DNA of 64,000 nt, taken from positions 196,580-260,579 of the forward strand of contig JAHEGE010000002.1 in assembly GCA_024639905.1 (NCBI GenBank), written 5' to 3'. Below the pieces are notes generated by a model. It worked only from the letters and a program-made list of their open reading frames with translations. It searched no databases and was not told the origin of the DNA. Positions 54,568 to 63,525 of this stretch are shown here, piece after piece. Position numbers and translations under genes: made by a program. How positions within the stretch are numbered: the first letter of the stretch is position 1; every line of letters begins with the position of its first letter. This DNA comes from Gammaproteobacteria bacterium. GTDB lineage: Bacteria; Pseudomonadota; Gammaproteobacteria; Pseudomonadales; Pseudohongiellaceae.

Positions 54568-55119
54568 ATGACAAACTGGGCAAATCTCGCCTCATTAAGC
54601 CGTATTGCGCTTATCCCTATTATCGTCCTTTGCTACGAAGCCGACTTCGTCTATGCCGAGCTCGCCGCCGCGGGACTGTTTATTATCGGCAGCATCACGG
54701 ATTGGCTCGATGGGTATCTGGCCCGTAGATTAAATCTGGGTTCGGCATTCGGTGCTTTCCTTGATCCCGTGGCTGACAAGCTTTTCGTGACGGCGGTACT
54801 CATTCTCCTATTGGCTGACTATCCTGGCCTTCTTGTCCCTGCGTTATTAATAGTCGCACGTGAAATAACCATTTCGGCGCTGCGCGAGTGGATGGCGACA
54901 CGGGGTGTGCGCGATCTTGTCGCTGTGGCATGGGTAGGGAAGGTAAAGACGACGCTGCAAATGATCGCACTGGGATTGCTGCTTGGCACCAGCCCAACAA
55001 CGTTACCGATTCTGTTCCATTTAGGTCTTGGTCTTCTATGGCTTGCTGCGCTGCTCGGTCTATGGTCGCTAGGCTCTTATCTGCGAGCCGCGAAAGACAC
55101 GCTGTTGGATGTGAAGTAG
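54568..55119 (+). CDS. pgsA: CDP-diacylglycerol-glycerol-3-phosphate 3-phosphatidyltransferase
   Basis: PgsA makes phosphatidylglycerophosphate, precursor of phosphatidylglycerol and cardiolipin. The ATG at 54568 (MTNWANLASLSRIALIPII) matches the family; the GTG at 54520 adds unrelated residues. The CDP-alcohol phosphotransferase motif is complete (DWLDGYLARRLNLGSAFGAF, then LDPVADKLF). The 183-residue product has about five membrane segments. It follows uvrC as in most gammaproteobacteria and precedes the tRNA cluster. Confidence 0.95.
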   Translation: MTNWANLASLSRIALIPIIVLCYEADFVYAELAAAGLFIIGSITDWLDGYLARRLNLGSAFGAFLDPVADKLFVTAVLILLLADYPGLLVPALLIVAREITISALREWMATRGVRDLVAVAWVGKVKTTLQMIALGLLLGTSPTTLPILFHLGLGLLWLAALLGLWSLGSYLRAAKDTLLDVK

Positions 55120-55151
55120 GGAGTAAACGCTAACATTCTGTCTTTAAGCGC

Positions 55152-55179
55152 TTGACTTAAACCTGTTTGGCTTTAAAAT
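55152..55179 (+). promoter_or_regulatory. predicted stable-RNA promoter for tRNA cluster
   Basis: TTGACT (55152-55157), a 16-bp spacer and TAAAAT (55174-55179) are followed by a GC-rich discriminator (AGCGCTC), a pattern typical of growth-rate and stringently controlled tRNA promoters. It lies 100 bp before tRNA-Gly. Confidence 0.7.
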
Positions 55180-55280
55180 AGCGCTCTCTCTGGATGGCAA
55201 CAGACCCCAGCCGTCAGACCTCCTTTATTCTGGGAGTTCACAGAGAAAAACTCAGGCACATGCCGGAGTCACCAGATAAA

Positions 55281-55356
<76 letters not shown>

Positions 55357-55534
55357 TCTCTTCTTATGTAAATCTGCTATTCAAATCTACTGAACAAACC
55401 TCTAAGCTTGTCTCGAGTGTAGCGCTCGCTTGCTATAGCTTTCGTTGTAGCGGAGTGGCAGGCTTGTGAGAAGAAAAAGTATGCCTCGGCGAGCAACCTT
55501 TGATATAGTTCGCCCTCGCACTAAATCGCGATAG

Positions 55535-55608
55535 GGCTGGGTGGCAGAGTGGTCATGCAGCGGACTGCAACTCCGTTAACGCCGGTTCGATTCCGACCCC
55601 AGCCTCCA
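55535..55608 (+). tRNA. tRNA-Cys (GCA)
   Basis: A 74-nt cloverleaf with acceptor GGCTGGG/CCCAGCC, anticodon stem-loop CGGACTGCAACTCCG (anticodon GCA), T arm GGTTCGATTCC and an encoded CCA end. Confidence 0.97.
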
Positions 55609-55622
55609 TTTCGATTTAGCCT

Positions 55623-55660
55623 TTTACCGAACTTCTCCTAAGTTGGGTTGTTCGGGTAAA
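55623..55660 (+). other. imperfect hairpin between tRNA-Cys and tRNA-Leu
   Basis: TTTACCGAAC pairs with GTTCGGGTAAA with one bulged base. A smaller AACTT/AAGTT hairpin can form instead near the same place. It may mark a processing site in the tRNA precursor. No T-run makes it a terminator. Confidence 0.4.
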
Positions 55661-55715
55661 GGATGCCCTTCGCGGCGCGCTCTCCGCGCACGTTGCAGCC
55701 GCAGCAAGCCCCCAA

Positions 55716-55802
55716 GCCCGGGTGGCGAAATTGGTAGACGCAAGGGACTTAAAATCCCTCGCCTGAAAGGGCGTGCCGGTTCGATTCCGGCCCCGGGCAC
55801 CA
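55716..55802 (+). tRNA. tRNA-Leu (TAA)
   Basis: An 87-nt class II tRNA with acceptor GCCCGGG/CCCGGGC, D arm GTGGCGAAATTGGTAGACGC, anticodon loop ACTTAAAAT (anticodon TAA), a long variable arm (CGCCTGAAAGGGCG), T arm GGTTCGATTCC and an encoded CCA. No repeat of its 3' end was noticed further on and no integrase is present. Confidence 0.97.
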
Positions 55803-55812
55803 TCGCTTAGTT

Positions 55813-57027
55813 TTAGTCCAGCAACCCAAATCCCATACGACCACGCTCGACTCGATGGCCTACGTCATTCACGTAGTCTGGGCCTATTGAGGCGATTGTC
55901 GGCGTGCCGCTGCCCATCATGGCAATGGTCAGTTCTCGGTTCAGTAAGTTGAGCACGCGCTCGACTCCGGCTTGGCCGAAGGCGCCAAGGCCCCAGCAAT
56001 AAGGGCGGCCGATACCGGCGGCCGTAGCACCGAGTGCGAGCGCCTTGTAGATGTCGGTACCGCGGCGAAAGCCGCCATCGACGATGACGGGGATGCGCCC
56101 GTTGACCGCCGCAATAACCTCAGGCAGACACTCGATTGTCGCGCGCTCTGTTTCCACCGCGCGGCCACCGTGGTTCGATACGACGATGCCGTCGGCTCCG
56201 TGTTTCACGGCAAGCGCAGCGTCCGCGCCGGTTTCGATACCTTTGATCAACACCTTCATGTTCGTCACTTCTTTCATGCGACCAATCACGCTCCAGGTAA
56301 GCGAGGAGTCGTTAAGCATGACGCCGCTCATATCTAGGCCGCGGAACGCAGGCTTCGATTGCCCCGTGTGGCAGACGCTGCAGTCGCGGTCGTCCTCACG
56401 CATAAGCAATGACTGAGTTTCAGTGTTGCGTCCGCCCGGCAGATCTATTGTGAGGGCGACGGCGGTCGCTCCCGCGGCTTCCGCACGTTGCAGCATGGCT
56501 ACAGTGTACTCCCAGCGGTTTGTGGGATAGAGCTGGAACCAGACCGGCGCGTCACGCGCCTCGATCACCGCTTCGATGGGCGTCGATGATTGAGTGGAGA
56601 GGATCATGTGGTGGCCGACCGCCGACGCGGCGCGCGCTGTGCCGAGTTCAGCGTCGGCGTGGTACGCCCCTTGACTCCCTACCGGGCAGATGACGATTGG
56701 CGATTTCGCCTGAGTGCCGAGCAGATCGATACTCAGGTCTGGGTTGCTAACGTCGACGAGACGGCGTGGACGAATCTGGAAGCGAGTGAACCCAGCACGA
56801 TTAGCGCGCAGGGTGGCGTCGCTGTCGACACCCGTATTGAGATAGCCAAAGTGTGCGGGAGGCATTTTTTCGCGCGCAATCGCCTCCATCTCAAACACAT
56901 TGATAACCTCTGTTGGGTCTTTAAGCCGCTCGCCCAGTGTTTCCTCGACCTCCTGTGCGAATGCAGAATAGCTAGTGAGCAGGGGGCTTGCGGCTAAGAA
57001 CTTGAGGAATTCGCGTTTCTGATTCAT
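55813..57027 (-). CDS. exported FMN-dependent alpha-hydroxy acid dehydrogenase with CXXCH loop
   Basis: The enzyme belongs to the lactate/glycolate/mandelate oxidase family, which oxidises 2-hydroxy acids with FMN. The 404-residue product starts with a Tat-like signal (KREFLKFLAASPLL) ending near SAFAQ, so it is probably periplasmic. FMN-site and catalytic elements are present: VICPVGSQGA, the ALTIDLPGG strand, the Lys in MKVLIKGIETG, the active-site His in VVSNHGGR and Arg in IVDGGFRRGTD. The variable loop after ALTIDLPGG holds CSVCH (residues 216-220), a possible haem c site. The substrate is unknown. Its end is 10 nt from tRNA-Leu. Confidence 0.88.
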   Translation of the reverse strand: MNQKREFLKFLAASPLLTSYSAFAQEVEETLGERLKDPTEVINVFEMEAIAREKMPPAHFGYLNTGVDSDATLRANRAGFTRFQIRPRRLVDVSNPDLSIDLLGTQAKSPIVICPVGSQGAYHADAELGTARAASAVGHHMILSTQSSTPIEAVIEARDAPVWFQLYPTNRWEYTVAMLQRAEAAGATAVALTIDLPGGRNTETQSLLMREDDRDCSVCHTGQSKPAFRGLDMSGVMLNDSSLTWSVIGRMKEVTNMKVLIKGIETGADAALAVKHGADGIVVSNHGGRAVETERATIECLPEVIAAVNGRIPVIVDGGFRRGTDIYKALALGATAAGIGRPYCWGLGAFGQAGVERVLNLLNRELTIAMMGSGTPTIASIGPDYVNDVGHRVERGRMGFGLLD

Positions 57028-57205
57028 GGGCGGCTCTGTGAATGATTAACTGGATAGGTGATTTTATCGTGAGTGGATAGCGGCTCGCTCAGCCGTTAAT
57101 GTCTAAGATTAAGAGTATGAAAACTAATCGCTTTGCGTACGATTGTCTAGGGTCTGCGGCTTAGCTACACTGGTTACGAGATAAATTTTAAAAAGGATAA
57201 GCGAC

Positions 57206-57730
57206 ATGATATACAGCCTAGGCGACGATTCGCCGAAAACCGAGGGCGATGCTTTCTACGTCGCCGAGACTGCAACCGTATTGGGTAATGTCGTCCTGGA
57301 AAGGGACGCAAGCGTGTGGTTTGGCGCGGTGGTCCGTGGCGACACTGAGACAATCACCATAGGCGAGCGCAGTAATGTGCAAGATCTGTCGGTGTTGCAT
57401 GCGGATAAAGGCTTTCCTCTCGTTATCGAAAGCGACGTGACTATAGGTCACAAAGTAATGCTGCACGGTTGCACTATTGGCGCAGGCAGCCTCATCGGTA
57501 TTAATGCGGTAGTGCTTAACGGCGCGGTTATTGGCAAGGGTTGCTTAATAGCGGCTAACGCACTCATCACCGAAGGCATGATGGTGCCTGATGGCTCTGT
57601 GGTGATGGGGTCGCCCGGGAAAGTGCGCGGTCAGCTCGATGAGGCCCGCAAGCAGGCACTCATCGATTCGGCGACACACTATGTCGAGAACGCCAAGCGG
57701 TTTAAGGCGGGGCTAAAACCGATCGATTAA
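57206..57730 (+). CDS. gamma-class carbonic anhydrase-like protein (YrdA/PaaY type)
   Basis: This left-handed beta-helix trimeric protein of the gamma-carbonic anhydrase family has 174 residues, and its hexapeptide repeats run from [20 protein letters not shown]. The three zinc His positions can be seen in SVLHADKG and [10 protein letters not shown], and the [10 protein letters not shown] and NVQDLSVLH pattern is typical. AAGGA precedes the ATG. Enzymatic activity is not certain, because many relatives show little. It stands alone between genes on the other strand. Confidence 0.92.
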   Translation: MIYSLGDDSPKTEGDAFYVAETATVLGNVVLERDASVWFGAVVRGDTETITIGERSNVQDLSVLHADKGFPLVIESDVTIGHKVMLHGCTIGAGSLIGINAVVLNGAVIGKGCLIAANALITEGMMVPDGSVVMGSPGKVRGQLDEARKQALIDSATHYVENAKRFKAGLKPID

Positions 57731-57756
57731 TTAAACCCTAATGCCGGCTGTGCCCT

Positions 57757-59088
57757 TTATGGATTCAACACCGAATAGCCGCGCACCGATTGGGGCTTGT
57801 TACTGTAGCTGTCGACGATCGCTTGCACCGCGGTCACTCCCACGTCTTGTCTTACGTTTAGGTGTGAGTAGGAGCTGATTTGCGTCATCATTATGCCGAC
57901 CATATTCTCCACGGGATCTACCCAGAAAATCGTGCCCCATGCGCCGCCCCAGGTAAATGAGCCCGGCGTTATGGGGTCCCGCGCGGTGCCAGGGTCGTTG
58001 AGGATGCCGAAGCCCAAGCCAAAATTGTAGCCGGGTCCCCTTATATAAATATCGTGATCGCCACTGTGATTGGAGATCATGAGGTTGACCGTTTTAGGGC
58101 TCAGCAGGCGCACGCCATCGAGCTCGCCGCCGTTTAGTAGCATCTGGCTAAAGCGCCAGTAATCGGCTGCGGTGGAGAAAAGCCCTGCGACGCCTCCGTA
58201 GTAGTCGCTGCCGAAGAACGGGACCGCGCTGTATTCAGGCGTACGATACACTTCAATAGTCTGACCAGGGCCCGTGGGTGAGTATACGGTAGCTACGCGC
58301 GCGCGCTTTTCTTCGGGCACGACATAGGATGTGTCGCTCATCTCAAGCGGATCGAGGATCCTCTTCTGCAAAAAGTCTTTTAACGGCTCACCTGCGATGC
58401 GCTCGACGAGCAGCGCAACGTAGTCCGTAGAGCTGCCGTACTGCCAATCCTCGCTTGGGTGAAAGGCGAGTGGCAAAGGGGCGCGCTTAATGAGTGTCGC
58501 CTCGAGGCTGCTTTCTCGTTGCAGTAGCGTCTGCTCGTCTTCGGTGAGCAAGTCGCGGCTAGGGTCCAGCCCAGTGGTGTGAGCTAATACATCACGGACG
58601 GTAATCGGTTGCCGGGGAGTCATGCGGTGGACGCCCGCGTCGTCCTCGATTAACACCTGCTTGTCTGCGATCTCCGGTATCCATTTGCTCACCGGGTCGG
58701 TAAGCAGGAAGCGGCCTTCTTCGTAAAGCATCATAAGTGCGGTAGAGACTATAGGTTTGGTCATGGACATGATGAAGAAGATCGTGTCCTGCTGCATCGG
58801 TTTATCGGCTTCTTTGTCCTGCCAGCCCTGGGTGCCGAAATGCGCGACCTTACCGTCGCGAGCGACTAGGGTCACCGTCCCCGCGAGCTGGTTGGCATCG
58901 ATATAGCGTTGCATGGCGGCGGGGAGTCGCTCGAGTCTTTCGCTCGACAGACCAACTCGTTCGGGACTGGTGCGTGGAAGCGACTGGGCGCTGACGCCAG
59001 TCGTGAAAATCGCTAATCCGACCCACAGCAAAATCTCGGCGCCGAGTGATAGAGGTTTTTGTGTTCTCGTTTCTGGCAATAATCGCAT
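57757..59088 (-). CDS. exported serine hydrolase, beta-lactamase class C/EstB family
   Basis: This penicillin-binding-protein-like serine hydrolase has 443 residues. A hydrophobic signal or anchor (LLWVGLAIFTTGVSAQS, residues 20-36) precedes the domain. The nucleophile motif SMTK (SxxK) is at residues 108-111, and the Tyr motif lies in WQYGSSTDYVALL. The pattern is that of carboxylesterases of family VIII and related beta-lactamase-like proteins, so either ester or amide hydrolysis is possible and true beta-lactamase activity should not be assumed. It ends the hydrolase-transporter run on the minus strand, 27 nt after the esterase gene. Confidence 0.88.
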   Translation of the reverse strand: MRLLPETRTQKPLSLGAEILLWVGLAIFTTGVSAQSLPRTSPERVGLSSERLERLPAAMQRYIDANQLAGTVTLVARDGKVAHFGTQGWQDKEADKPMQQDTIFFIMSMTKPIVSTALMMLYEEGRFLLTDPVSKWIPEIADKQVLIEDDAGVHRMTPRQPITVRDVLAHTTGLDPSRDLLTEDEQTLLQRESSLEATLIKRAPLPLAFHPSEDWQYGSSTDYVALLVERIAGEPLKDFLQKRILDPLEMSDTSYVVPEEKRARVATVYSPTGPGQTIEVYRTPEYSAVPFFGSDYYGGVAGLFSTAADYWRFSQMLLNGGELDGVRLLSPKTVNLMISNHSGDHDIYIRGPGYNFGLGFGILNDPGTARDPITPGSFTWGGAWGTIFWVDPVENMVGIMMTQISSYSHLNVRQDVGVTAVQAIVDSYSNKPQSVRGYSVLNP

Positions 59089-59115
59089 GGTGAAGTCCTT
59101 TAAAGGCGCGCTACG

Positions 59116-60198
59116 CTATGGCGCTAAAGAGGCAGCGAAGCCGCTAATATCGCGTACGGTGGCGTGATAGACGTCGGGTATTGCGCCGACGAAAGAGCAG
59201 TCGGCGGCATGGCAAGTGCCATGCACCGTCCTGCCAACGGCGGAGACGCCCGCCGCGAGTAATTTGCGGTAGTAGGCGAGTCCTTCGTCGCGCAGTGGAT
59301 CGAGTTCATTGACCGACACCACGTGTGGAGGTAGGCCCGCGAGGTCCTCTCTCGTCGCGTGATAGGGCCAGGTGAGGGGATTGGTTGCGTTGGCGCCGCT
59401 GGGGTCGTAGGGTTTCACCAATGCGCTCATCGTCTTCATGTCGAGGAAGTACGCATCGTTCTCAACTAGCGAGGGCAGCTCTGCGGGCTGGCTGCCATAA
59501 AGGCCTGAAATATAAGGGCACTGTGCATAGACGCCGCGAATCTCGCCTAACCAGCCTTCTTGTTTAGCAAGCAGTGTTGTGGCGATAGACAAATTGCCGC
59601 CACCGGACTCGCCGCTCATGATGAGGTGAGAGATGCCTAGCTCGGCCTTGTTTGTTGCTACCCAACGCGCCGCGTCGGCGCAGTCGTGAAGTGCGGCGGG
59701 GAAGGGGTGATTGCCTAATGCGCCCGCGCCATTGCGAAATTCAACGCCGACGACAACCATGCCGGTAGCGGCGAGCTCGCTACGCCAGCGTGCGTAATTG
59801 GCATCAGCGGCGGTGAGAATCACCATGCCGCCGCCATGGGTGTGCACGACGCAGGGGAGTGGTGCGTTCTGCGCGTTGTGCCCACTTGGTGTGTGAATAT
59901 AAAGCGTAATCTCGTTACCATCGCGGCCTCTGATCACGCGCTCGCTCACCTCTACATTATTGGGGCCGGCAGCCGCGCCTGCGAGCATGCCAAACATCGC
60001 ACGCCAGCCTTCTTCGGCGGCTGCGGCGTAGGCGAGGCAAGTGGCTAGATCGCTGTCTGCGTTAACCGGGGGCTCGGCGGCTTGGCCATCTAGGCCAAGA
60101 GCTGCAAGCGCCGCTGCGAGCCTTGGATCGGTTCTAGGGTCAGTGCCTAGGCTCATGGTGGAATCGCCGAGTCGTCCTGGGAGTTGAGGTGATCGCAT
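59116..60198 (-). CDS. alpha/beta hydrolase, hormone-sensitive lipase type
   Basis: The HSL family esterase fold is marked by the oxyanion motif HGGG (residues 121-124), the nucleophile elbow SGESGGGN (Ser197), the acid in ELDPLRDEG and a final His in GTCHA. The start is taken at 60198 ([12 protein letters not shown]), which has AAGGAGA about 9 nt upstream; the ORF track start at 60387 would run into the MFS gene in another frame. The product is 360 residues with no signal peptide, so cytoplasmic. It lies 50 nt downstream of the MFS transporter, suggesting it hydrolyses an imported ester. Confidence 0.9.
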   Translation of the reverse strand: MRSPQLPGRLGDSTMSLGTDPRTDPRLAAALAALGLDGQAAEPPVNADSDLATCLAYAAAAEEGWRAMFGMLAGAAAGPNNVEVSERVIRGRDGNEITLYIHTPSGHNAQNAPLPCVVHTHGGGMVILTAADANYARWRSELAATGMVVVGVEFRNGAGALGNHPFPAALHDCADAARWVATNKAELGISHLIMSGESGGGNLSIATTLLAKQEGWLGEIRGVYAQCPYISGLYGSQPAELPSLVENDAYFLDMKTMSALVKPYDPSGANATNPLTWPYHATREDLAGLPPHVVSVNELDPLRDEGLAYYRKLLAAGVSAVGRTVHGTCHAADCSFVGAIPDVYHATVRDISGFAASLAP

Positions 60199-60248
60199 GA
60201 TTTTAAGTCTCTCCTTTTTTGTCGTTGTCTTAACTTGTCGCAGTGGTG

Positions 60249-61607
60249 CTATTCCGCTGCCAATGCAATATCTTCGTGGATTGTTTTGGTGGCACGGTAG
60301 TAGTGAAAGGCGCACCAGAGATTCACTAGTACGGTAAGCGACATTGCATAGCGCAGCGCGTCTACGCCATAAGCTGGCGTGAGCCAATCGCTCACCAGTC
60401 CGGTCATCATAGGGCCAAGGCCCAAACCGATTAGGTTGAGCACGAATAACAGAATAGCAGAGGCCATGGCACGCATGCGGATGCCCACTAAAAAGTGCGT
60501 CGCCGCGATGCAGGGGGCGAGATAGAGGCCGCCAAAAAACACGGGAATGAAATACGAGAACGCCGCGCTGTAGCCATCAGGCATGAGTAAGAACGAAATA
60601 AGAGCGAAGGGAATTGCCGCCAGTGTGGAGATAAACGGCACCCAAACATACCACGCCTTGTCGTCGCGCTTGTCCGCCATGCGGTCGGAGAGCCAGCCGC
60701 CTGCGAAGGTGCCCAAGAGTCCGCCGACACCAGCGATAAGACCGTAGTATAGGCCGACGTCGAGTATCGGCATGCTATGCACACGACCGAGAAATAGCGG
60801 CAGAAAATTTCCCATTCCATAAGTCACGAACGCGTGCAGTGCGCAGGCGAAGCTCAGATGGATAAACGAGCGGCGCGAGGCAAGGATGCGCATTACGTGG
60901 AAGAATCCTGGAGGAGCCACGTCCCGACGACCCTCGGCCATACCGCGAGGCGGTTCTTTGATGACGAAGCGCACGAGTAAGGAGAGAAAAACTCCCGGGA
61001 TGCCAACGACGATGAATGCCGTCCGCCAATCGAAATACTGAACTAAATAGGCGCCGCCGACAGTGCCAATCAAGATGCCGCCATAGACCCCTAAAGAATA
61101 AATAGACAGGGCGGTCGCGCGTTGTTTTGCAGGGAAGATGTCGGACACTATGGAGTGTGCGGGTGGCGAACCGCCGGCTTCGCCAATGCCGACACCGAAG
61201 CGTGCAGCGAACAACTGCCCGAAATTCTGAGCGAAGCCGCAAGCCGCGGTCATCACGCTCCAGATGGCTACAGACGCAGCGATGACGTTGCGGCGATTAC
61301 TGAGGTCAGCAAGCCGCGCAATAGGGATGCCAAGCACGGTATAGATAACTGCGAAGGCGAGACCCGAGAGCATGCCGAACTGGCCGTCGGTGAGCTGCAG
61401 GTCTTCGATAATGTAAGAGGCGAGCACGTTGATCACTTGGCGATCGACAAAATTGGAGATGTAGACGACGGTCAGGATGCCGAGCACTAGGTAGCGGTAG
61501 GTGGGGTTTGCATAAGCGGCGACTGTCTTACTTCGCGCGTCGTTTTCCGGGCTATTAGAAGAAGAGTCGTTATGTGGCGTAACGTTGGATCGAACTGCGT
61601 CGTTCAT
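60249..61607 (-). CDS. MFS transporter, Spinster-like group
   Basis: This 12-helix major facilitator protein has 452 residues. The first helix carries [18 protein letters not shown]. The conserved loop between helices 2 and 3 reads [18 protein letters not shown], and the helix 5 region shows [20 protein letters not shown], typical of Spinster-like carriers often found beside hydrolases in marine and aromatic-degrading bacteria. The substrate cannot be named. It probably heads a transcript of three genes (transporter, esterase, serine hydrolase). Confidence 0.9.
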   Translation of the reverse strand: MNDAVRSNVTPHNDSSSNSPENDARSKTVAAYANPTYRYLVLGILTVVYISNFVDRQVINVLASYIIEDLQLTDGQFGMLSGLAFAVIYTVLGIPIARLADLSNRRNVIAASVAIWSVMTAACGFAQNFGQLFAARFGVGIGEAGGSPPAHSIVSDIFPAKQRATALSIYSLGVYGGILIGTVGGAYLVQYFDWRTAFIVVGIPGVFLSLLVRFVIKEPPRGMAEGRRDVAPPGFFHVMRILASRRSFIHLSFACALHAFVTYGMGNFLPLFLGRVHSMPILDVGLYYGLIAGVGGLLGTFAGGWLSDRMADKRDDKAWYVWVPFISTLAAIPFALISFLLMPDGYSAAFSYFIPVFFGGLYLAPCIAATHFLVGIRMRAMASAILLFVLNLIGLGLGPMMTGLVSDWLTPAYGVDALRYAMSLTVLVNLWCAFHYYRATKTIHEDIALAAE

Positions 61608-61748
61608 ACGGCTACCCTCGGCTTTTTATCGTTTTAATGCGAGTGGCTCGAGTATCACACAAGCAGACGCATTGACCAAGCTACCTCTTAAGGGCTATTT
61701 CGCGGCGCTAGCTATGCTATCTTAGGCGCCAAATTAGAGGTGTCTCCA

Positions 61749-63164
61749 ATGCATGATCCCGTCTGGACTTCGGTCATTCCCCCCTTGCTGGCAATCGGCC
61801 TTGCGATTGCCACGCGCCAAGTGATTCTGTCACTTAGCATCGGTATCTGGATGGGTGTTTGGCTGTTAGGTTCGAGCAATCCGGTTGCGGCGGCAGCAGG
61901 GGCTGTAGATGCGGTTATTTCGGTCTTTAGTGACGTAGGCGATACGCGGGTATTGGTGTTTACCCTAGTCATAGGCGGGCTGATAGCGACTATCGAAAAG
62001 CTTGGTGGCGTGCGCGGTTTCATTCATCTGCTGCAAGACCGCGAATGGATTACAGGGTCACGCAGAGCGCAGTGGCTTGCGTTTGGCACCGGCGTTGTCG
62101 TCTTCATCGAATCCAACATCACGCTATTAATCGCCGGAGCGATATCGCGGCCGTTGTTCGATCGCTTTCGCGTTTCACGCGAGAAACTGGCATACATTAT
62201 CGATGCTACGTCGGCGCCAATCTGCGTTCTTATCCCTTTAAACGCTTGGGGAGCGGTAATCGTGAGCCTGCTAGCATCAAGCGGCATAGAGAACCCAATC
62301 GATGTTTTCGTCGGCGCTATCGCGTTCAATTTCTATGCGCTGGCCGCTGTCGCCGTTTGTGCGGTAGTGATCGCCCGGGATATCGATATTGGCCCTATGC
62401 GGGCGGCGCAGGCGCGCACTCAGGCGGGTGAGTTCCTCTGGCCCAATGCCACGCCTATGGTCGATCCCAGCCTCCTCGATGTGCAGCAAGAACGCCAGCC
62501 AAAGGATTCTGCGCGTCTGATGCTGCTCCCTGTTCTCGCTTTGGTGGTCAGTATGCCACTCGGCTTGTTTATCACCGGCGATGGCGACCTGAGCGCAGGT
62601 TCGGGTTCTACTTCGGTGCTGTGGGCAGTGCTCGTCGCGCTAGGCGTCGCCTGGGCGTTCGCGTTGAGTGCGAGGCTTGCCTCGCTGGAGACGTTGATGC
62701 AACTGTTCTTGAAGGGCGCGGGTGGGTTGTTACCGGTTGCGATGATCTTGCTCTTCTCACTCGCCCTGGGCGATATCGCGAATGCGCTTGGCACCGGGGT
62801 GTATGTGGCGCAGTTGGCGCAAGAAGCCATACCCACTGCATTTCTCTTGCCGCTGCTGTTTTTGTTATCAGCATTTATCGCGTTCTCTATTGGCTCTAGC
62901 TGGGGCACTTTCGCTATCATGATACCGCTGGCGATGCAGCTCGTCGGGGCTCTGGATATGAATGCCTCGCTGTTCTTGGCGGCAGTGTTGTCGGGTTCGG
63001 TATTTGGCGATCACGCCTCGCCGATAAGCGATACGACGGTGGTGGCATCGATGGCGGCGGCGACGGATCATATCGACCACGTGCGTACGCAGTTGCCTTA
63101 TGCGCTCGTGAGCGCTGCGATAGCCACGCTCGCGTTTTTTGGCGCGGGCCTAGTCATGCTCTAA
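61749..63164 (+). CDS. NhaC-family Na+/H+ antiporter-like membrane protein
   Basis: This hydrophobic protein of 471 residues has about 11 membrane segments. NhaC-type features include LWPNATPM near the middle, FSIGSSWGTFAIMIPLAMQL, and VLSGSVFGDHASPISDTTVVAS, which is the conserved ion-site region of NhaC-like carriers. The ATG at 61749 has AGAGG 9 nt upstream; the GTG at 61740 (ORF track) overlaps that site and is less likely. It is divergent from the MFS gene. Sodium/proton or amino-acid antiport are both possible for this family. Confidence 0.88.
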   Translation: MHDPVWTSVIPPLLAIGLAIATRQVILSLSIGIWMGVWLLGSSNPVAAAAGAVDAVISVFSDVGDTRVLVFTLVIGGLIATIEKLGGVRGFIHLLQDREWITGSRRAQWLAFGTGVVVFIESNITLLIAGAISRPLFDRFRVSREKLAYIIDATSAPICVLIPLNAWGAVIVSLLASSGIENPIDVFVGAIAFNFYALAAVAVCAVVIARDIDIGPMRAAQARTQAGEFLWPNATPMVDPSLLDVQQERQPKDSARLMLLPVLALVVSMPLGLFITGDGDLSAGSGSTSVLWAVLVALGVAWAFALSARLASLETLMQLFLKGAGGLLPVAMILLFSLALGDIANALGTGVYVAQLAQEAIPTAFLLPLLFLLSAFIAFSIGSSWGTFAIMIPLAMQLVGALDMNASLFLAAVLSGSVFGDHASPISDTTVVASMAAATDHIDHVRTQLPYALVSAAIATLAFFGAGLVML

Positions 63165-63207
63165 GGCTTTAGCCAGTGAGCGGCCATACAGGACGGGATT
63201 TGAAATA

Positions 63208-63519
63208 ATGAATTACTCACGCATAGATTGGCATTCCGCGCAGGCGATTATCGACGAGCACGGGCTCGAAGGCGTGCATCTCGTTGACGTGCGCGACGAG
63301 CGCAGTTTCGATGCTGGACATGTCGAATCGGCGATTCATTTGGCAGGACCGGCAGTCGCCGAATTTATCGCAGAGGCCGATGGCGCAAAGCCGGTCTTAG
63401 TGTATTGCTATCATGGCAACATGAGCCAAGGCGCCGCGGCGTATCTTGCGGAGCAGGGCTTTGAGACAACTTACAGTATCGATGGAGGCTTCGAAGCTTA
63501 CCGCGAGGCAGGATGGTAG
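63208..63519 (+). CDS. glpE: single-domain rhodanese, GlpE type
   Basis: The 103-residue single rhodanese domain has DVRDERSFDAGHVESAIHL and the active-site loop CYHGNMSQGAAAYL. GlpE of E. coli transfers sulfur from thiosulfate to thiols such as thioredoxin. The loop matches E. coli GlpE except for Met at residue 72 where a Ser is usual, five residues after catalytic Cys67. It follows the NhaC-like gene by 43 nt on the same strand. The glp genes for glycerol use are not adjacent, so the name reflects family only. Confidence 0.88.
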   Translation: MNYSRIDWHSAQAIIDEHGLEGVHLVDVRDERSFDAGHVESAIHLAGPAVAEFIAEADGAKPVLVYCYHGNMSQGAAAYLAEQGFETTYSIDGGFEAYREAGW

Positions 63520-63525
63520 GGCTTG

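Noticed and set aside
55504-55509. TATAGT before tRNA-Cys as a second tRNA promoter
   Set aside because: No acceptable -35 hexamer lies 16-18 bp upstream.
55716-55802. tRNA-Leu as an attachment site of an integrated element
   Set aside because: No integrase and no second copy of the tRNA 3' end were found in the window. Only the hotspot hypothesis is kept as a finding.
57757-59088. Dedicated beta-lactamase resistance gene
   Set aside because: The SxxK and Tyr motifs fit family VIII esterases equally well, and no ampR or resistance context is present.
60199-60387. 63-residue N-terminal extension of the HSL-type esterase
   Set aside because: It overlaps the MFS coding end, and a good ribosome site precedes the internal ATG at 60198.
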